From JAIBAC01 sp046331095 (GTDB lineage Bacteria; Actinomycetota; Acidimicrobiia; UBA2766): a DNA stretch of 64,000 bases. Below, piece after piece: positions 11,350 to 20,546 of the stretch; positions within the stretch are counted from its first letter, which is position 1; every line of letters begins with the position of its first letter. The stretch lies in NCBI GenBank assembly GCA_046331095.1, contig JAXLRM010000004.1, positions 186,001-250,000 on the forward strand. The letters are read 5' to 3'. The notes below the pieces were generated by a model. That model was not told where the DNA came from and did not search any database. It saw only the letters and a program-made list of their open reading frames with translations. Made by a program: the position numbers and the translations under genes.

Positions 11350-12462
11350 TCAGGCGAGCGTGTCGACGAGCTCCTCCAGCGCGGCGACGAGTCGTGCCGG
11401 AGAGAGCTCTGCCGCGAGGACCTCGCGGTTCGGGCCGACCTGCGCGCCGCAGCGGCCCGACAGGTAGGCGTCGACCGCCGCGGCAGGGTCGTCGTGGAGG
11501 TGGGTGAACGCGAACCCGAGCGACTCGAGCTCGACGAGAACGGGGTACGCCGAGACGACGAGCGGGCGAGCGTACGCGACGGACTCCATGACCGGGTTCC
11601 CGAAACCTTCCCAGTCGCTCGCGAACACGACGACGTCGGCGGCGCCGCATGCGTCGGCGACCGAGAACGTCCCGGAGGGACCGAACCAGCCGGGCTCGTG
11701 GGCGACGTCGACACCGGTCCGTTCGCACAGGCGCCCGAACTCGGCGGCATGCCCGTCCTCGACCGGTCCGGTCACGAGGAGGACGACGGGTCCGGGGCCG
11801 GCGGCCGCGAGTGCCTCGCAGAACGCGACGGTGCGGGACAGCCTCTTGCGCGGGATCACGCGGGACGGCACCAGGGCGAGCGTCGCATCACGACCGGTGA
11901 CGCCGAGCTTCGCGCGCAGCTCGCCGACGAGAAGTCCGGGGGCGGGTTCGGGGTCGAACGTGTTCGGGACGACACGCGCGGGGATCCCCCTCGCCTCGAG
12001 CTCCCGGCGGGACAGGTCGTTGATCGTCACGTGAGCCATGCGCGGGAGCGCCGGTGGGAACAGCGACACGACGAGGTCGTGCGAGGCGGTCGACTCGGGC
12101 CGCTGGGATACGAGATCGTGGTGGTGGCCGATCACGGTGCGGTCCTCGAGGACCTCGGCGAGGACCGCCGACGCCGCCACGTTGAGCGGGAGGCCGAACA
12201 TGTTCTCGACGACGACGACGTCGGCGGCGCCGAGCGCAGACTCGAGCTCCCCACGCGAAGGTGCAGCGGTACCGGTGGCGCCTCCTCCAGCGGCATACCC
12301 GAGGCCGGGGACGTGCACGTCGCCTGCTTCGGCGGCTCCGAACGCACCGGCCACGCGGTAGGTGTCGTGACCGAGCGCCGCGAGTGCCGCCCTCCACTTC
12401 TCGGTCTCGACCGAGACGCCGTCGGCCGCGCCGAGACGGAAGCTGACGAGGGCGAATCGCAT
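11350..12462 (-). CDS. Glycosyltransferase family 4 protein
   Basis: 370 aa with the two-Rossmann GT-B layout of retaining family-4 glycosyltransferases. The donor-site E-x7-E motif is visible as EGFGNPVME in the C-terminal half, and VPSRVIPRKRL resembles the start of the C-terminal domain. Acceptor and donor are unknown. Start chosen at ATG 12462 (MRFALVSFRL), which begins the first beta strand; an upstream in-frame start at 12498 would add 12 residues. Divergent from the BldC-like regulator. Confidence 0.85.
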   Translation of the reverse strand: MRFALVSFRLGAADGVSVETEKWRAALAALGHDTYRVAGAFGAAEAGDVHVPGLGYAAGGGATGTAAPSRGELESALGAADVVVVENMFGLPLNVAASAVLAEVLEDRTVIGHHHDLVSQRPESTASHDLVVSLFPPALPRMAHVTINDLSRRELEARGIPARVVPNTFDPEPAPGLLVGELRAKLGVTGRDATLALVPSRVIPRKRLSRTVAFCEALAAAGPGPVVLLVTGPVEDGHAAEFGRLCERTGVDVAHEPGWFGPSGTFSVADACGAADVVVFASDWEGFGNPVMESVAYARPLVVSAYPVLVELESLGFAFTHLHDDPAAAVDAYLSGRCGAQVGPNREVLAAELSPARLVAALEELVDTLA

Positions 12463-12640
12463 CTTCCGATCCTGGCCAGGTCGTACCGATCCCGCCAAAC
12501 GGACAAATGAGTCCGGAGGCCCATTGTCGCCACCGCTCCCGAACCGAACAAGACCCCGAGGCTTCCGTTTCCGAACGCGTGAGACGGATCGGCCACACGG
12601 GGACCACCCACGAGGGAGGTCCGGTCACGAAAGGAACTCC

Positions 12641-12940
12641 ATGAGGGTCATGGGAACCGAAGCACCCACGAACACCGGCAACGGCAACGGAAACGGAAAC
12701 CCCAATGTGCGCCCCCCGACCCCGCTGCGTCCCCCGCGGTCGGAGTCCACGGGAGGGTCCGGCGTCTACCTGCGTGCCGCCGAGGCCGCCGCGTTGTTGC
12801 ACGTCTCGCCCAAGACCGTGAGCCGCTGGGCGAAGGAGGGCAAGATCCCCCACTTCGTCACCCTCGGGGGTCATCGCCGCTTCCCCAAGGACGCCATCGA
12901 GGAGATCGCCAAGGCCCTCGAGGACCTCAGCGAGAACTGA
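12641..12940 (+). CDS. BldC-like MerR-type small DNA-binding protein
   Basis: 99 aa. An N-terminal low-complexity stretch of alternating Asn-Gly and Pro precedes a winged helix-turn-helix: YLRAAEAAALLHVSPKTVSR then WAKEGKIP and LGGHRRFP. This matches the BldC/excisionase-type single-domain regulators of actinomycetes, where BldC controls development in Streptomyces. Start ATG 12641 with AAGGA upstream. The Asn-Gly tract (about residues 11-22) is unusual. Regulon unknown. Confidence 0.85.
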   Translation: MRVMGTEAPTNTGNGNGNGNPNVRPPTPLRPPRSESTGGSGVYLRAAEAAALLHVSPKTVSRWAKEGKIPHFVTLGGHRRFPKDAIEEIAKALEDLSEN

Positions 12941-12983
12941 CACCTCCGGACCGAGGCGTCCACCCGAAGGACGACCACGCCGA

Positions 12984-12989
12984 TAACCT
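12984..12989 (+). promoter_or_regulatory. -10 box for leaderless MFS gene
   Basis: TAACCT ends 6 nt before the GTG at 12996, so transcription would start at about the initiation codon. No clear -35 was seen. Confidence 0.5.
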
Positions 12990-12995
12990 CACGCC

Positions 12996-14399
12996 GTGTC
13001 CGACGACACGGCCGCCACCGGGGGACAGCCGAGCCTCTTGCGCAACCGCAGCTTCTTGAGGCTGTGGTCGGCGCAATGCGTGTCCAGCCTGGGCGACTGG
13101 ATGGGCTTGTTCGCTGTCCTCGCGATAGCGGGGAGGCTCCAGCCCGGCAACGCCGCGTTCGCGATCTCCCTCGTCACGCTCGCCCGCGTCGCTCCCGGAC
13201 TCGTGCTCGCGCCCATCGCCGGCGTTCTCGTCGACCGCTGGGACCGGCGCCGCACGATGATCGTCACCGACATCGGCCGCGGCTGCATCCTCGCGCTCAT
13301 CCCGTTCGTGTCCAGCATCTGGCAACTCATCCTCGCGTCGCTGGTGCTCGAGGTATTCACGCTCCTGTGGCAGCCGGCCAAGGAAGCGCTCGTCCCCAAC
13401 CTCGTCTCGTCCGAGCAGCTCGTCTCGGCGAACTCGCTCGGGTTGCTAGCGGCCTACGCCACGTTCCCCGTGGGTGCTCTGGTGTTCGCGGCGCTCGCCG
13501 GTGTCGCACCGGACCTCGGCAGCCAACAGGAGTCCCTGGCCCTGTGGGCCGACACCGTGACGTTCCTGACCTCGGCTGCCCTCGTCTGGTCCATCAGGGT
13601 GGCGCCGTCGACCTCGCAAGTGCGCATCGTCCACGACGAAGACGGTGGCACCGGCGAGCTCGCCCGGCGCAAGATGCACGACACCTGGACCGAGGTGCGC
13701 GAGGGTTGGCAGTTCATCTTCGCGGAGCCCGTCGTGCGCATGATCATGCTCGGGTTCAGCGTCGCCTTGCTCGGCGGTGCGGCCGTGATCCCCCTCGGCC
13801 CCCTTTACGCGGAGCAGGTCCTCGGCGGCAACGCGTCGACGTACGGGCTGATCCAGTTCGCGATGGGCTTCGGCGCGGCGCTGGGTGTCGGCGGCGTCAT
13901 CCTGTGGACCAGACGTGGCTCGCACTCGGCCGCGCACGTGTTCACGCTCGGGCTGTTGGTGTGCGGCGCCGGCCTGATCGGGGCTGCGACCGTGCACTCG
14001 CTCGCCCTCGGGTTCCCTCTGATCCTCGTGTTCGGGATGGGGGCGGGCGCCACGTACGTGACGGGCTTCGCGGCGTTGCAGGAGAACGTCGACGACGAGC
14101 TGCGCGGCCGCGTGTTCGCGTCGCTGTTGTTGATCATCAGGCTGTGCATGCTTCTCGCCCTCGCGATCGCGCCGGCGCTCGCCGGGGTCGCCGATGGCGT
14201 CCTGGGCTGGTTCCTGCCCGACGGCGAGGTCGGCCTGTCGGGGTTCCGCTACGGAGTCTCGGGCACCGAGATCGTCCTGATGCTCGGCGGTGCCACCATC
14301 CTTCTGACCGGGCTGTGGGCGCGGCGCCAGTATCACCAACTTCACGACGTGGTCGACCGGCCGCGGACGGGAGGATCAGAAGGGGCGGAACAGCGATGA
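12996..14399 (+). CDS. MFS transporter
   Basis: 467 aa, about 10-12 hydrophobic segments. The loop-2/3 signature GVLVDRWDRRRTMI marks the major facilitator superfamily, in the subfamily of enterobactin/macrolide-type exporters. The stop overlaps the tmk start as ATGA. In Streptomyces thymidylate kinase is fused to an MFS-like region in one polypeptide (established knowledge), so this pair looks like the unfused form. Whether this transporter works with nucleotide metabolism is unknown. GTG start with a -10-like box 6 nt upstream and no Shine-Dalgarno. Confidence 0.85.
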   Translation: MSDDTAATGGQPSLLRNRSFLRLWSAQCVSSLGDWMGLFAVLAIAGRLQPGNAAFAISLVTLARVAPGLVLAPIAGVLVDRWDRRRTMIVTDIGRGCILALIPFVSSIWQLILASLVLEVFTLLWQPAKEALVPNLVSSEQLVSANSLGLLAAYATFPVGALVFAALAGVAPDLGSQQESLALWADTVTFLTSAALVWSIRVAPSTSQVRIVHDEDGGTGELARRKMHDTWTEVREGWQFIFAEPVVRMIMLGFSVALLGGAAVIPLGPLYAEQVLGGNASTYGLIQFAMGFGAALGVGGVILWTRRGSHSAAHVFTLGLLVCGAGLIGAATVHSLALGFPLILVFGMGAGATYVTGFAALQENVDDELRGRVFASLLLIIRLCMLLALAIAPALAGVADGVLGWFLPDGEVGLSGFRYGVSGTEIVLMLGGATILLTGLWARRQYHQLHDVVDRPRTGGSEGAEQR

Positions 14400-15040
14400 G
14401 CGGCGGTGGCAACGGGATCTTCGTGGTCTTCGAAGGTGGTGAAGGGACGGGCAAGACCACCCAGACGCGGGCGCTGGCGGTGCGCTTGCGCACCCTCGGT
14501 CGTGAGGTGGTCGAGACCTTCGAGCCCGGTGACGGTGTGGTGGGGGCGCGCATCCGGTCCCTCCTGCTGGATCCGTCGATGTCGCCGACGCCGGTCACCG
14601 AGGTGCTCCTGTACGCCGCCGACCGTGCCGAGCACGTCCGAACGGTGGTGCGGCCCGCGCTCGAACGCGGTGCCGACGTCGTCTGCGACCGGTACCTGTG
14701 GTCGTCCCTCGCGTACCAGGGCATCGCCCGTGGTCTCGGCGCCGACGTGGTCGAGATGGCGAACCGTGCTGCCGTCGACGGGTGCGAGCCGGACGTGACG
14801 ATCGTCCTCGACACCGACCCCGAGATCGGCCTTGCGCGCACCGGCCACGAGCCCGACAGGATCGAGGCCGAGTCGATCGAGTTCCACCGCCTCGTCCGGC
14901 GCGGCTTCCGCGACCTCGCGGCGGTGAACGCCGCGCCCGTGGTCGACGCGCGGCTCGGTGTCGACGAGGTCGCCCAACGGTGCTGGGACCACGTCGCGGC
15001 GGCACTCGGTGTCGGCGCCGGCGGGGACGCCGGGAAGTGA
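14396..15040 (+). CDS. tmk: Thymidylate kinase
   Basis: 214 aa. Phosphorylates dTMP to dTDP for DNA synthesis. P-loop in EGGEGTGKTT, the substrate/DR motif CDRYLWSSLAYQG and a LID-like region RTGHEPDRIE are visible. Start ATG 14396 overlaps the MFS stop; its own stop overlaps the GTG of holB (GTGA), giving a three-gene translationally coupled unit. tmk-holB adjacency is common in bacteria. Confidence 0.95.
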   Translation: MSGGGNGIFVVFEGGEGTGKTTQTRALAVRLRTLGREVVETFEPGDGVVGARIRSLLLDPSMSPTPVTEVLLYAADRAEHVRTVVRPALERGADVVCDRYLWSSLAYQGIARGLGADVVEMANRAAVDGCEPDVTIVLDTDPEIGLARTGHEPDRIEAESIEFHRLVRRGFRDLAAVNAAPVVDARLGVDEVAQRCWDHVAAALGVGAGGDAGK

Positions 15041-16104
15041 AGACTCTCGACGCCCTGGGCGTTGCCGCGCGTGCACGTCCCGCGAACGCGTACCTGCTCA
15101 CGGGTGGCGGTGACGCGATCGGTTCTGCCGCTGTCGCGCTCGCGGCAGCCCTGGTCGGCGAGGATGCCGCGGGGCGGGTCGAACGCGGAACCCATCCGGA
15201 CGTGGACGTGTTCGAGCCCGCCGGGGCGTCGGGATACCTCGCGGCCCAGATCGACGGCGAAGTGAGGACACAGGCTCACCGCGCCCCCCTGGAGGGGCGG
15301 CGGCGGGTCGTGGTCGTCCACCGAGCCGATCTGCTCGGACCGCTACTGGAGTCCGCGCTCCTGAAGACACTCGAGGAGCCGCCCGCCGCGACGTCGTTCG
15401 TGCTGTGTTGCAGCGACGCGGCCGGCGTCGGTGACACGATCGTGAGTCGGTGCGTCCACGTCGCGGTGCCGCCGTTGCCACCGGGAGAGGCCGCTGCCGC
15501 CCTTGCCGCCGAGTGCGGTGCGGACGCGGCCACGGCGCAGCGTTTGGTCGTCGCGACCGGTTCGGTGGGCGCCGCGCGGGCGTTGCTGACCGATCCCGAC
15601 GAGGCGCAGCGGCGGCTGCGGTGGTTGCGCGTGCCCGACCGGCTCGTCGACGGTGGTGCCCTGGCGCTGTCGCGGGAGCTTCTCGCCGACTTCGACGACG
15701 CACTGGCCACGCACGCGCAGCGCCAGAGCGCGGAACGCGAGGAGCTCGAGGAGCACATGGGCGGTGCCAAGGTCCGTGGCTCGCGTGGGATCGTGAAGTC
15801 CCTCGCCGATCGGCACCAGCGCGAGCAGCGCTGGGAGACGACGGCGCTCGTGCGCCGCCTCGTTGCCACGCTCTCGGGGTACCTACGCGACGTGGCGGCA
15901 GCGGCTGTCGGGGTCGACGTCGTCAATGTCGAGGTGGAGGAGTCGATCCGTGCGGTCGCGGCGTCGATCGGGGCCGAGGGCGCCTTGCGCGGTCTCGCTC
16001 GGCTCGGGCGTCTCGAGCGCGACCTCGAGTACAACCCGAACCCCGATCTCGTGGTCGAGGCGATCCTCGTCGACCTGCGCGCACTGCTGTCCGACCCCGC
16101 ATGA
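15037..16104 (+). CDS. holB: DNA polymerase III delta' subunit
   Basis: 355 aa clamp-loader subunit. The N-terminal AAA-like domain shows a degenerate P-loop region, VVVVHRADLL, and the SRC motif (VSRCVHV), characteristic of delta'/RFC proteins; the C-terminal third is helical. Delta' subunits need no ATPase activity, consistent with the missing Walker A. Starts at GTG 15037 within the tmk stop. Confidence 0.88.
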   Translation: MKTLDALGVAARARPANAYLLTGGGDAIGSAAVALAAALVGEDAAGRVERGTHPDVDVFEPAGASGYLAAQIDGEVRTQAHRAPLEGRRRVVVVHRADLLGPLLESALLKTLEEPPAATSFVLCCSDAAGVGDTIVSRCVHVAVPPLPPGEAAAALAAECGADAATAQRLVVATGSVGAARALLTDPDEAQRRLRWLRVPDRLVDGGALALSRELLADFDDALATHAQRQSAEREELEEHMGGAKVRGSRGIVKSLADRHQREQRWETTALVRRLVATLSGYLRDVAAAAVGVDVVNVEVEESIRAVAASIGAEGALRGLARLGRLERDLEYNPNPDLVVEAILVDLRALLSDPA

Positions 16105-16127
16105 GGTGCGGTCCGGGCGCAAGGCCC

Positions 16128-16133
16128 TAACCT
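16128..16133 (+). promoter_or_regulatory. Possible -10 box for tRNA-Thr
   Basis: TAACCT lies 41 nt before the mature tRNA 5' end in the short gap after holB. No convincing -35 is seen. Confidence 0.35.
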
Positions 16134-16174
16134 ACGGCCCGCACGTGGTCGGACGCTCGTCGCCGGCCTGCGAC

Positions 16175-16247
16175 GCCGGAGTAGCTCAGTCGGCAGAGCG
16201 ACGCACTCGTAATGCGTAGGTCAGGGGTTCGATTCCCCTCTCCGGCT
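16175..16247 (+). tRNA. tRNA-Thr (anticodon CGT)
   Basis: 73-nt cloverleaf. The acceptor arms GCCGGAG and CTCCGGC pair fully with T as discriminator. D-arm contains AGCTCAGTCGGCAGAGC, the anticodon stem ACGCA/TGCGT carries loop CTCGTAA (anticodon CGT at 16208-16210, reads ACG), and the T-arm is GGGGTTCGATTCCCC. CCA is not encoded. Confidence 0.97.
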
Positions 16248-16297
16248 CCCCTCCGACCTGCCCGATTTCCCGGCCGGTCGTGAGGGTCTCCCTGCCC

Positions 16298-16339
16298 TTG
16301 GAGAAGAGACCGGCCAAGGTCGGGGGGTTGGAGAAGAGA
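16298..16339 (+). repeat. Direct repeat TTGGAGAAGAGA (two copies)
   Basis: The 12-mer occurs at 16298 and 16328 (30 bp apart) between tRNA-Thr and the aminotransferase. Role unknown; possibly part of the aminotransferase promoter. Confidence 0.45.
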
Positions 16340-16408
16340 AGTGCCCGTAGGCGCCACGTTGGTTCTCCGACGTCGAGGAGATGGCCGCCGTGTGCTCCAA
16401 TGCAGGGC

Positions 16409-17731
16409 ATGGACGACGGCGCCGACACCTCCCACGGTCCCCGCTACTTCGGCACCCGTGCCGACGCGATCGACGCGTTCGGACGCCACGTCTCGCAGGC
16501 GAAGGTCGACTTCTTCCGCGCGGTCGGCATGGACGTCGTCTTCGGCCGCCGCGAGGGTGCGTTCTTCTGGGACGTGGACGGGCGACGCTTCCTGAACCTG
16601 CACTGCAACGGCGGTGTGTTCAACATGGGCCACCGCCACCCGGCCCTCGTCGCGGCCCTCGTGGAGGCGCTCGACTACTGGGACGTCGGCAACCACCACC
16701 TCGTCTCGGAGGCCCGCGCAGCGGTGGCCCAACGATTGGCGGCCCTGTTGCCCGGCGACCTGAACCGCGCCGTGTTCGCGCCCGGCGGCGGCGAGGCCGT
16801 CGACGTCGCGATCAAGATGGCGCGGGCGGTCACGGGCCGCCAGGGCGTCGTCTCAGCGGTGGGTGGTTACCACGGACACACCGGGCTCGCGCTCGCCACC
16901 GGCGACGCCAAGTACCTCGACCCCTTCGGCCCGCGGCTGCCCGGCTTCTCCCAGGTGGTATTCGGGGACCTCGCGGCCCTCGACGCCGCGATCGGCGACG
17001 ACTGCGCCGCAGTGGTGCTCGAGGCGGTCCCGGCGACCGCGGGGGTGGTCGTGCCCGATCCCGAGTACATGCGCGGGGTCCGCCGCGTATGCGACGAGCG
17101 CGGCGTGATGTTCGTCCTCGACGAGGTCCAGACCGGTCTCGGTCGTACGGGACGGCTCTTCGCGGCCCAGCACTGGGACCTGGTGCCGGACTTCTTGGTC
17201 CTCGGCAAGGGGCTCTCGGGCGGCCTCGTCCCGATCGCGGCGACGTTCTACCGCGATCCCTACGACTCGGTGTTCGCGCCGGACCCGTTCGTGCACGTCT
17301 CGACCTTCGGCGGTGCCGAGACCGCGTGCGCCGTGACCCTCGCGTTGGTCGACCTGATCACCGCTCCCGGCTTCTGCGAACGTGTCGAGGCCGCCGGGGC
17401 GCGCCTCCAAGCCGGCCTCGAGGCGGTGTGCGCCGCGCACCCGGACCAGCTCGCCGGCGTGCGCCGGCTCGGGCTCATGTGCGGCCTCCTCTGGCGACGG
17501 CCCGAGACCGGCCTGCTTGCGTCGAAGGCCCTCTTCGACCACGGCGCCTTCGCCGTCTACGCCAACAACGACAAGCGCGTGACCCAGATCCTGCCGCCGC
17601 TCGTCGCGACGGACGCGGAGATCGACCTCGCGGTGGAGATCGTCGAGGCAGCAGCGACCACGCTCACCAGTCCCGAGTACGCCGCCCTCGCCGAGGCGCT
17701 CGCACCCGCACTCGTCGACGGGGGCACCTGA
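16409..17731 (+). CDS. Class III (omega-type) aminotransferase
   Basis: 440 aa PLP enzyme of fold type I. The PLP lysine is Lys267 in VLGKGLSGG, with the preceding motif VLDEVQTGLGRTG that holds the cofactor-ring Asp. The family covers ornithine, acetylornithine, GABA and diamine aminotransferases; the exact substrate cannot be fixed. ATG 16409 is preferred (GCAGGG just upstream); ATG 16400 is three codons earlier. The next gene starts directly after its stop, suggesting a functional pair with the kinase-like protein. Confidence 0.88.
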   Translation: MDDGADTSHGPRYFGTRADAIDAFGRHVSQAKVDFFRAVGMDVVFGRREGAFFWDVDGRRFLNLHCNGGVFNMGHRHPALVAALVEALDYWDVGNHHLVSEARAAVAQRLAALLPGDLNRAVFAPGGGEAVDVAIKMARAVTGRQGVVSAVGGYHGHTGLALATGDAKYLDPFGPRLPGFSQVVFGDLAALDAAIGDDCAAVVLEAVPATAGVVVPDPEYMRGVRRVCDERGVMFVLDEVQTGLGRTGRLFAAQHWDLVPDFLVLGKGLSGGLVPIAATFYRDPYDSVFAPDPFVHVSTFGGAETACAVTLALVDLITAPGFCERVEAAGARLQAGLEAVCAAHPDQLAGVRRLGLMCGLLWRRPETGLLASKALFDHGAFAVYANNDKRVTQILPPLVATDAEIDLAVEIVEAAATTLTSPEYAALAEALAPALVDGGT

Positions 17732-18688
17732 GTGGACGCCGGTATGCGGTCCGCGCTCGTCGAGGTGGAGGCGGGCCTCGACGTGGCGCACCCCGAGCGC
17801 TCCCGCGTGCCGGTGACCGTGCTCGGTTACGGCGAGATGAGCACGGTCCTCGCCTCCGACACAGCCGACCTCGAGGGTTTCGCCCTCAAGCGCATGGCGA
17901 TCTTCCGCGCCCCGGAGGAAGCCGAGACGTATGCCTCCCTGCTCGATCGCTACGCGGACGAGTTGCGCTCCGGCGGCTTGGACGTGCCGCCGCAGACCGG
18001 CATCACGGTCGCGAGCCCGCGGACCGGCTGGCCGGTCCTGTACCTCGTGCAGTCGCGGGTGCCTGCTGAGTCGATGGCCAACTCCGTCCTCCGTGCCGTC
18101 GACGACGACGCGGCTCTACGCCTCGTCCGGGCGGTGCTCGTCCGCGCCGTAGAGGTCGTCGGCGCCGGGACGGGGGGCGTCCGGCTCGCGCTCGACTCGC
18201 AGGTGTCGAACTGGTCGGTGCGCGGCTTCGACGCCGGCCGGCCGCGGTTCGCTGGCGACGAGGACCTCGTCTACCTCGACACCGGGACCCCGCTGATGCG
18301 TGTCGACGGCGTCGAGCAGATCGACCCCGAGCTCTTCTTGCGCCTGTGCCCGGCGTCGCTGGCCTGGGTCGTGCGCAGGTTCTTCCTCCAGGACGTGCTC
18401 GACCGCTTCTACGACGCGCGCCTCGTCGCCGTCGACCTGCTCGGCAACCTCTGCAAGGAGGGACGCGAGGACCTCGTGGCGGGTGGTGCCGAGATCGCGA
18501 CCGACGTGCTGCGTGCCGCGTCCGCCGATGCCGACCCGATCACAGCCGAAGAGGTGCGGGCGTTCTACCGCCAGGACAAGTTCATCTGGCGTCTCTTCTT
18601 GGCCCTGAGGCGCACCGAGCGCCTCGTGCAGACCCGGATCGTGCGGCGTCCCTACGACGTCGTGCTGCCCGGACGCATCCGCCGCTGA
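17732..18688 (+). CDS. Kinase-fold-like protein of unknown function
   Basis: 318 aa; I recognise no named family with confidence. The N-terminus resembles a protein-kinase small lobe: a Gly-containing turn LGYGEMSTVL (32-40) and ALKRM with Lys53. Further on VSNWSV (Asn160) and VYLDTGTP (Asp183) could correspond to the catalytic-loop Asn and metal-binding Asp. The usual HRD/HGD Asp is replaced (LDSQVSN), so activity is uncertain. C-terminal half is helical and basic at the end. GTG start abuts the aminotransferase stop. Confidence 0.6.
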   Translation: MDAGMRSALVEVEAGLDVAHPERSRVPVTVLGYGEMSTVLASDTADLEGFALKRMAIFRAPEEAETYASLLDRYADELRSGGLDVPPQTGITVASPRTGWPVLYLVQSRVPAESMANSVLRAVDDDAALRLVRAVLVRAVEVVGAGTGGVRLALDSQVSNWSVRGFDAGRPRFAGDEDLVYLDTGTPLMRVDGVEQIDPELFLRLCPASLAWVVRRFFLQDVLDRFYDARLVAVDLLGNLCKEGREDLVAGGAEIATDVLRAASADADPITAEEVRAFYRQDKFIWRLFLALRRTERLVQTRIVRRPYDVVLPGRIRR

Positions 18689-18699
18689 CCCGCTCGCCG

Positions 18700-18852
18700 A
18701 CCCGTTCTGGGCGCGCCGCCCTGACGAAATCCCGTTCTGGGCGCGCCCGCCCCACCCCGATGGGGCGGGCGCGCCCAAGTCGCCCGCCCCGCCCCGATGG
18801 GGTGGGCGCGCCCAAGTCGGAGTTGCCCCGGGCGGGCGCGCCCAGTTGGGCC
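18700..18852. repeat. Intergenic palindromic repeats, family D
   Basis: The gap between the kinase-like gene and the acyl-CoA dehydrogenase is filled by mosaic copies of CCCGTTCTGGGCGCGCC and of GGGCGGGCGCGCCCAAGT, the latter palindromic around GGGCGCGCCC. The element GGCGGGCGCGCCCA appears about three times. Related copies in the opposite order lie at 50029-50083 and near 55221-55256. Confidence 0.75.
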
Positions 18853-18870
18853 TCGTGGTAACCCTGGGGG

Positions 18871-20520
18871 ATGGACTCTGCTGCCCCGTTCTTCCAGGAC
18901 CCACCCGTCCTCGCCAACCAGTACCTGGACGACGCGGTCCTGCGTGCCCACCTCGAGCGCGTCCTGCCCCCCGATGTCCTCGCCGGGGTCGAGGCGCAGC
19001 TCGACGCGATGGGCGAGCAGGCGGCGGGGCGGATGCTCGTCCTCCAGGACGCCGCCGAGGCGAACCCGCCCGTCCACGTCCCCTACGACGCGTGGGGGCG
19101 CAGGGTCGACGCGGTCCGCACCGACCCCGCGTGGCCCGAGCTCGGCCGCATCGCCGCCGTCGCCGGCCTGACGGCGCTGCCGTACGAGGCCGGCCTCGGC
19201 GCGCACGGCCGCACGGTCCAGATGGCGCTCGCCTACCTGTACGCACCGTCGGCGGCCACCTACCTGTGCCCGATCGCGATGACCGACGCCGCTGCGCGCA
19301 CACTCCTCGAGTACGGCGATCCGGCGGTATTCGGCTCGGTCGTGTCGCGCCTGACGAGCCGCGACCCCGAGCAGGCCTGGACCTCCGGCCAGTGGATGAC
19401 CGAGCGCGAGGGTGGCTCCGACGTGGGCGGGACGGCCACCACCGCGGTCCGCAGCGGGGACGAGTGGCGCCTCTACGGGACGAAGTGGTTCACCTCGGCG
19501 GTCACGGCCGACGTCGCCTTGACGCTGGCCCGGCCCGAAGGCGCCGGACGTGGAAGCCGCCCCCTGGCCTTGTTCTACGTCCAGTTGCGCCGTGCCGACG
19601 GAACGTGGAACGGGCTGCGCGTCAACCGCCTCAAGGACAAGCTCGGCACGCGTGCGCTGCCGACGGCGGAGCTCGAGCTCGACGCAACGGTCGCGGTGCC
19701 CGTCGGCGCGGTCGACGATCCCGGCGTCCCCAAGATCGCCACGATGCTCAACCTCACGCGCCTGCACAACTCGGTGGCGGCGGTGTCGGGTATGCGGCGC
19801 GGCCTGGCGCTCGCACGTGCCTACGCGGACGTGCGCAACGCGTTCGGGCAACGACTCACCGATCTGCCGCTTCACGCCGAGACACTCGCGCAGATCGCGG
19901 TGCAGACCGAGGCGGGCTTCGCGCTCGCGTTCCGCGTCGCCGAGCTGTGCGGACGCGCCGAATCCGGCGAAGCGAGCGTCGACGAGGTTCGGCTCCTGCG
20001 GATCCTGACGCCACTCGCCAAGCTGTTCACCGGCAAGCAGGCGGTCTCGGTCGCGAGCGAGGTGCTCGAGTGCTTCGGCGGCGCGGGCTACATCGAGGAC
20101 ACCGGCGTGCCGCGCCTCCTGCGCGACGCGCAGGTCCTGCCCCTGTGGGAGGGCACGACCAACGTGCTGTCCCTCGACGTGCTGCGCGCGATGTCGCGTG
20201 ACGACGCCGTCAAGCCGCTCGTCGACGACATCGGCCGCATGCTGGTCGACGCGCGTGAGATCCGGGAGCTGGGCGAGCCCGTGGCGGTGGTCGGTGCGGC
20301 AGTCGGCGCGCTCGGCGACAGGCTCGCGGCGATGGGAGCCGAATCCGACGACGTCGTCGCCGCAGGCGCTCGCACGCTCGCATTCGCGCTCGCGGCGACC
20401 TACATAGGCGCACTGCTCGTCGAGGCTGCCGCGTGGGCGATCGCGAAGCGCCACGCGCGCGCCGCCGGGGCCATCGACACGGCCCGCAGGTGGGCGCGCA
20501 CGATGACCCCGGGGGTCTGA
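18871..20520 (+). CDS. Acyl-CoA dehydrogenase, AidB-like
   Basis: 549 aa, longer than the 380-aa ordinary acyl-CoA dehydrogenases and like the AidB/adaptive-response subfamily. Visible are the flavin/substrate motif WMTEREGGSDVGG, the FAD region FTGKQAVSVASEVLECFGG and the C-terminal LWEGTTNVLSLDVLR. Residues 1-150 form the helical N-terminal domain. Physiological substrate unknown; AidB itself is linked to alkylation stress in E. coli. Converges with the YceI gene (26 bp between stops). Confidence 0.88.
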   Translation: MDSAAPFFQDPPVLANQYLDDAVLRAHLERVLPPDVLAGVEAQLDAMGEQAAGRMLVLQDAAEANPPVHVPYDAWGRRVDAVRTDPAWPELGRIAAVAGLTALPYEAGLGAHGRTVQMALAYLYAPSAATYLCPIAMTDAAARTLLEYGDPAVFGSVVSRLTSRDPEQAWTSGQWMTEREGGSDVGGTATTAVRSGDEWRLYGTKWFTSAVTADVALTLARPEGAGRGSRPLALFYVQLRRADGTWNGLRVNRLKDKLGTRALPTAELELDATVAVPVGAVDDPGVPKIATMLNLTRLHNSVAAVSGMRRGLALARAYADVRNAFGQRLTDLPLHAETLAQIAVQTEAGFALAFRVAELCGRAESGEASVDEVRLLRILTPLAKLFTGKQAVSVASEVLECFGGAGYIEDTGVPRLLRDAQVLPLWEGTTNVLSLDVLRAMSRDDAVKPLVDDIGRMLVDAREIRELGEPVAVVGAAVGALGDRLAAMGAESDDVVAAGARTLAFALAATYIGALLVEAAAWAIAKRHARAAGAIDTARRWARTMTPGV

Positions 20521-20546
20521 GCGGTCGCAGCGCTTTCGGGTCGGGG

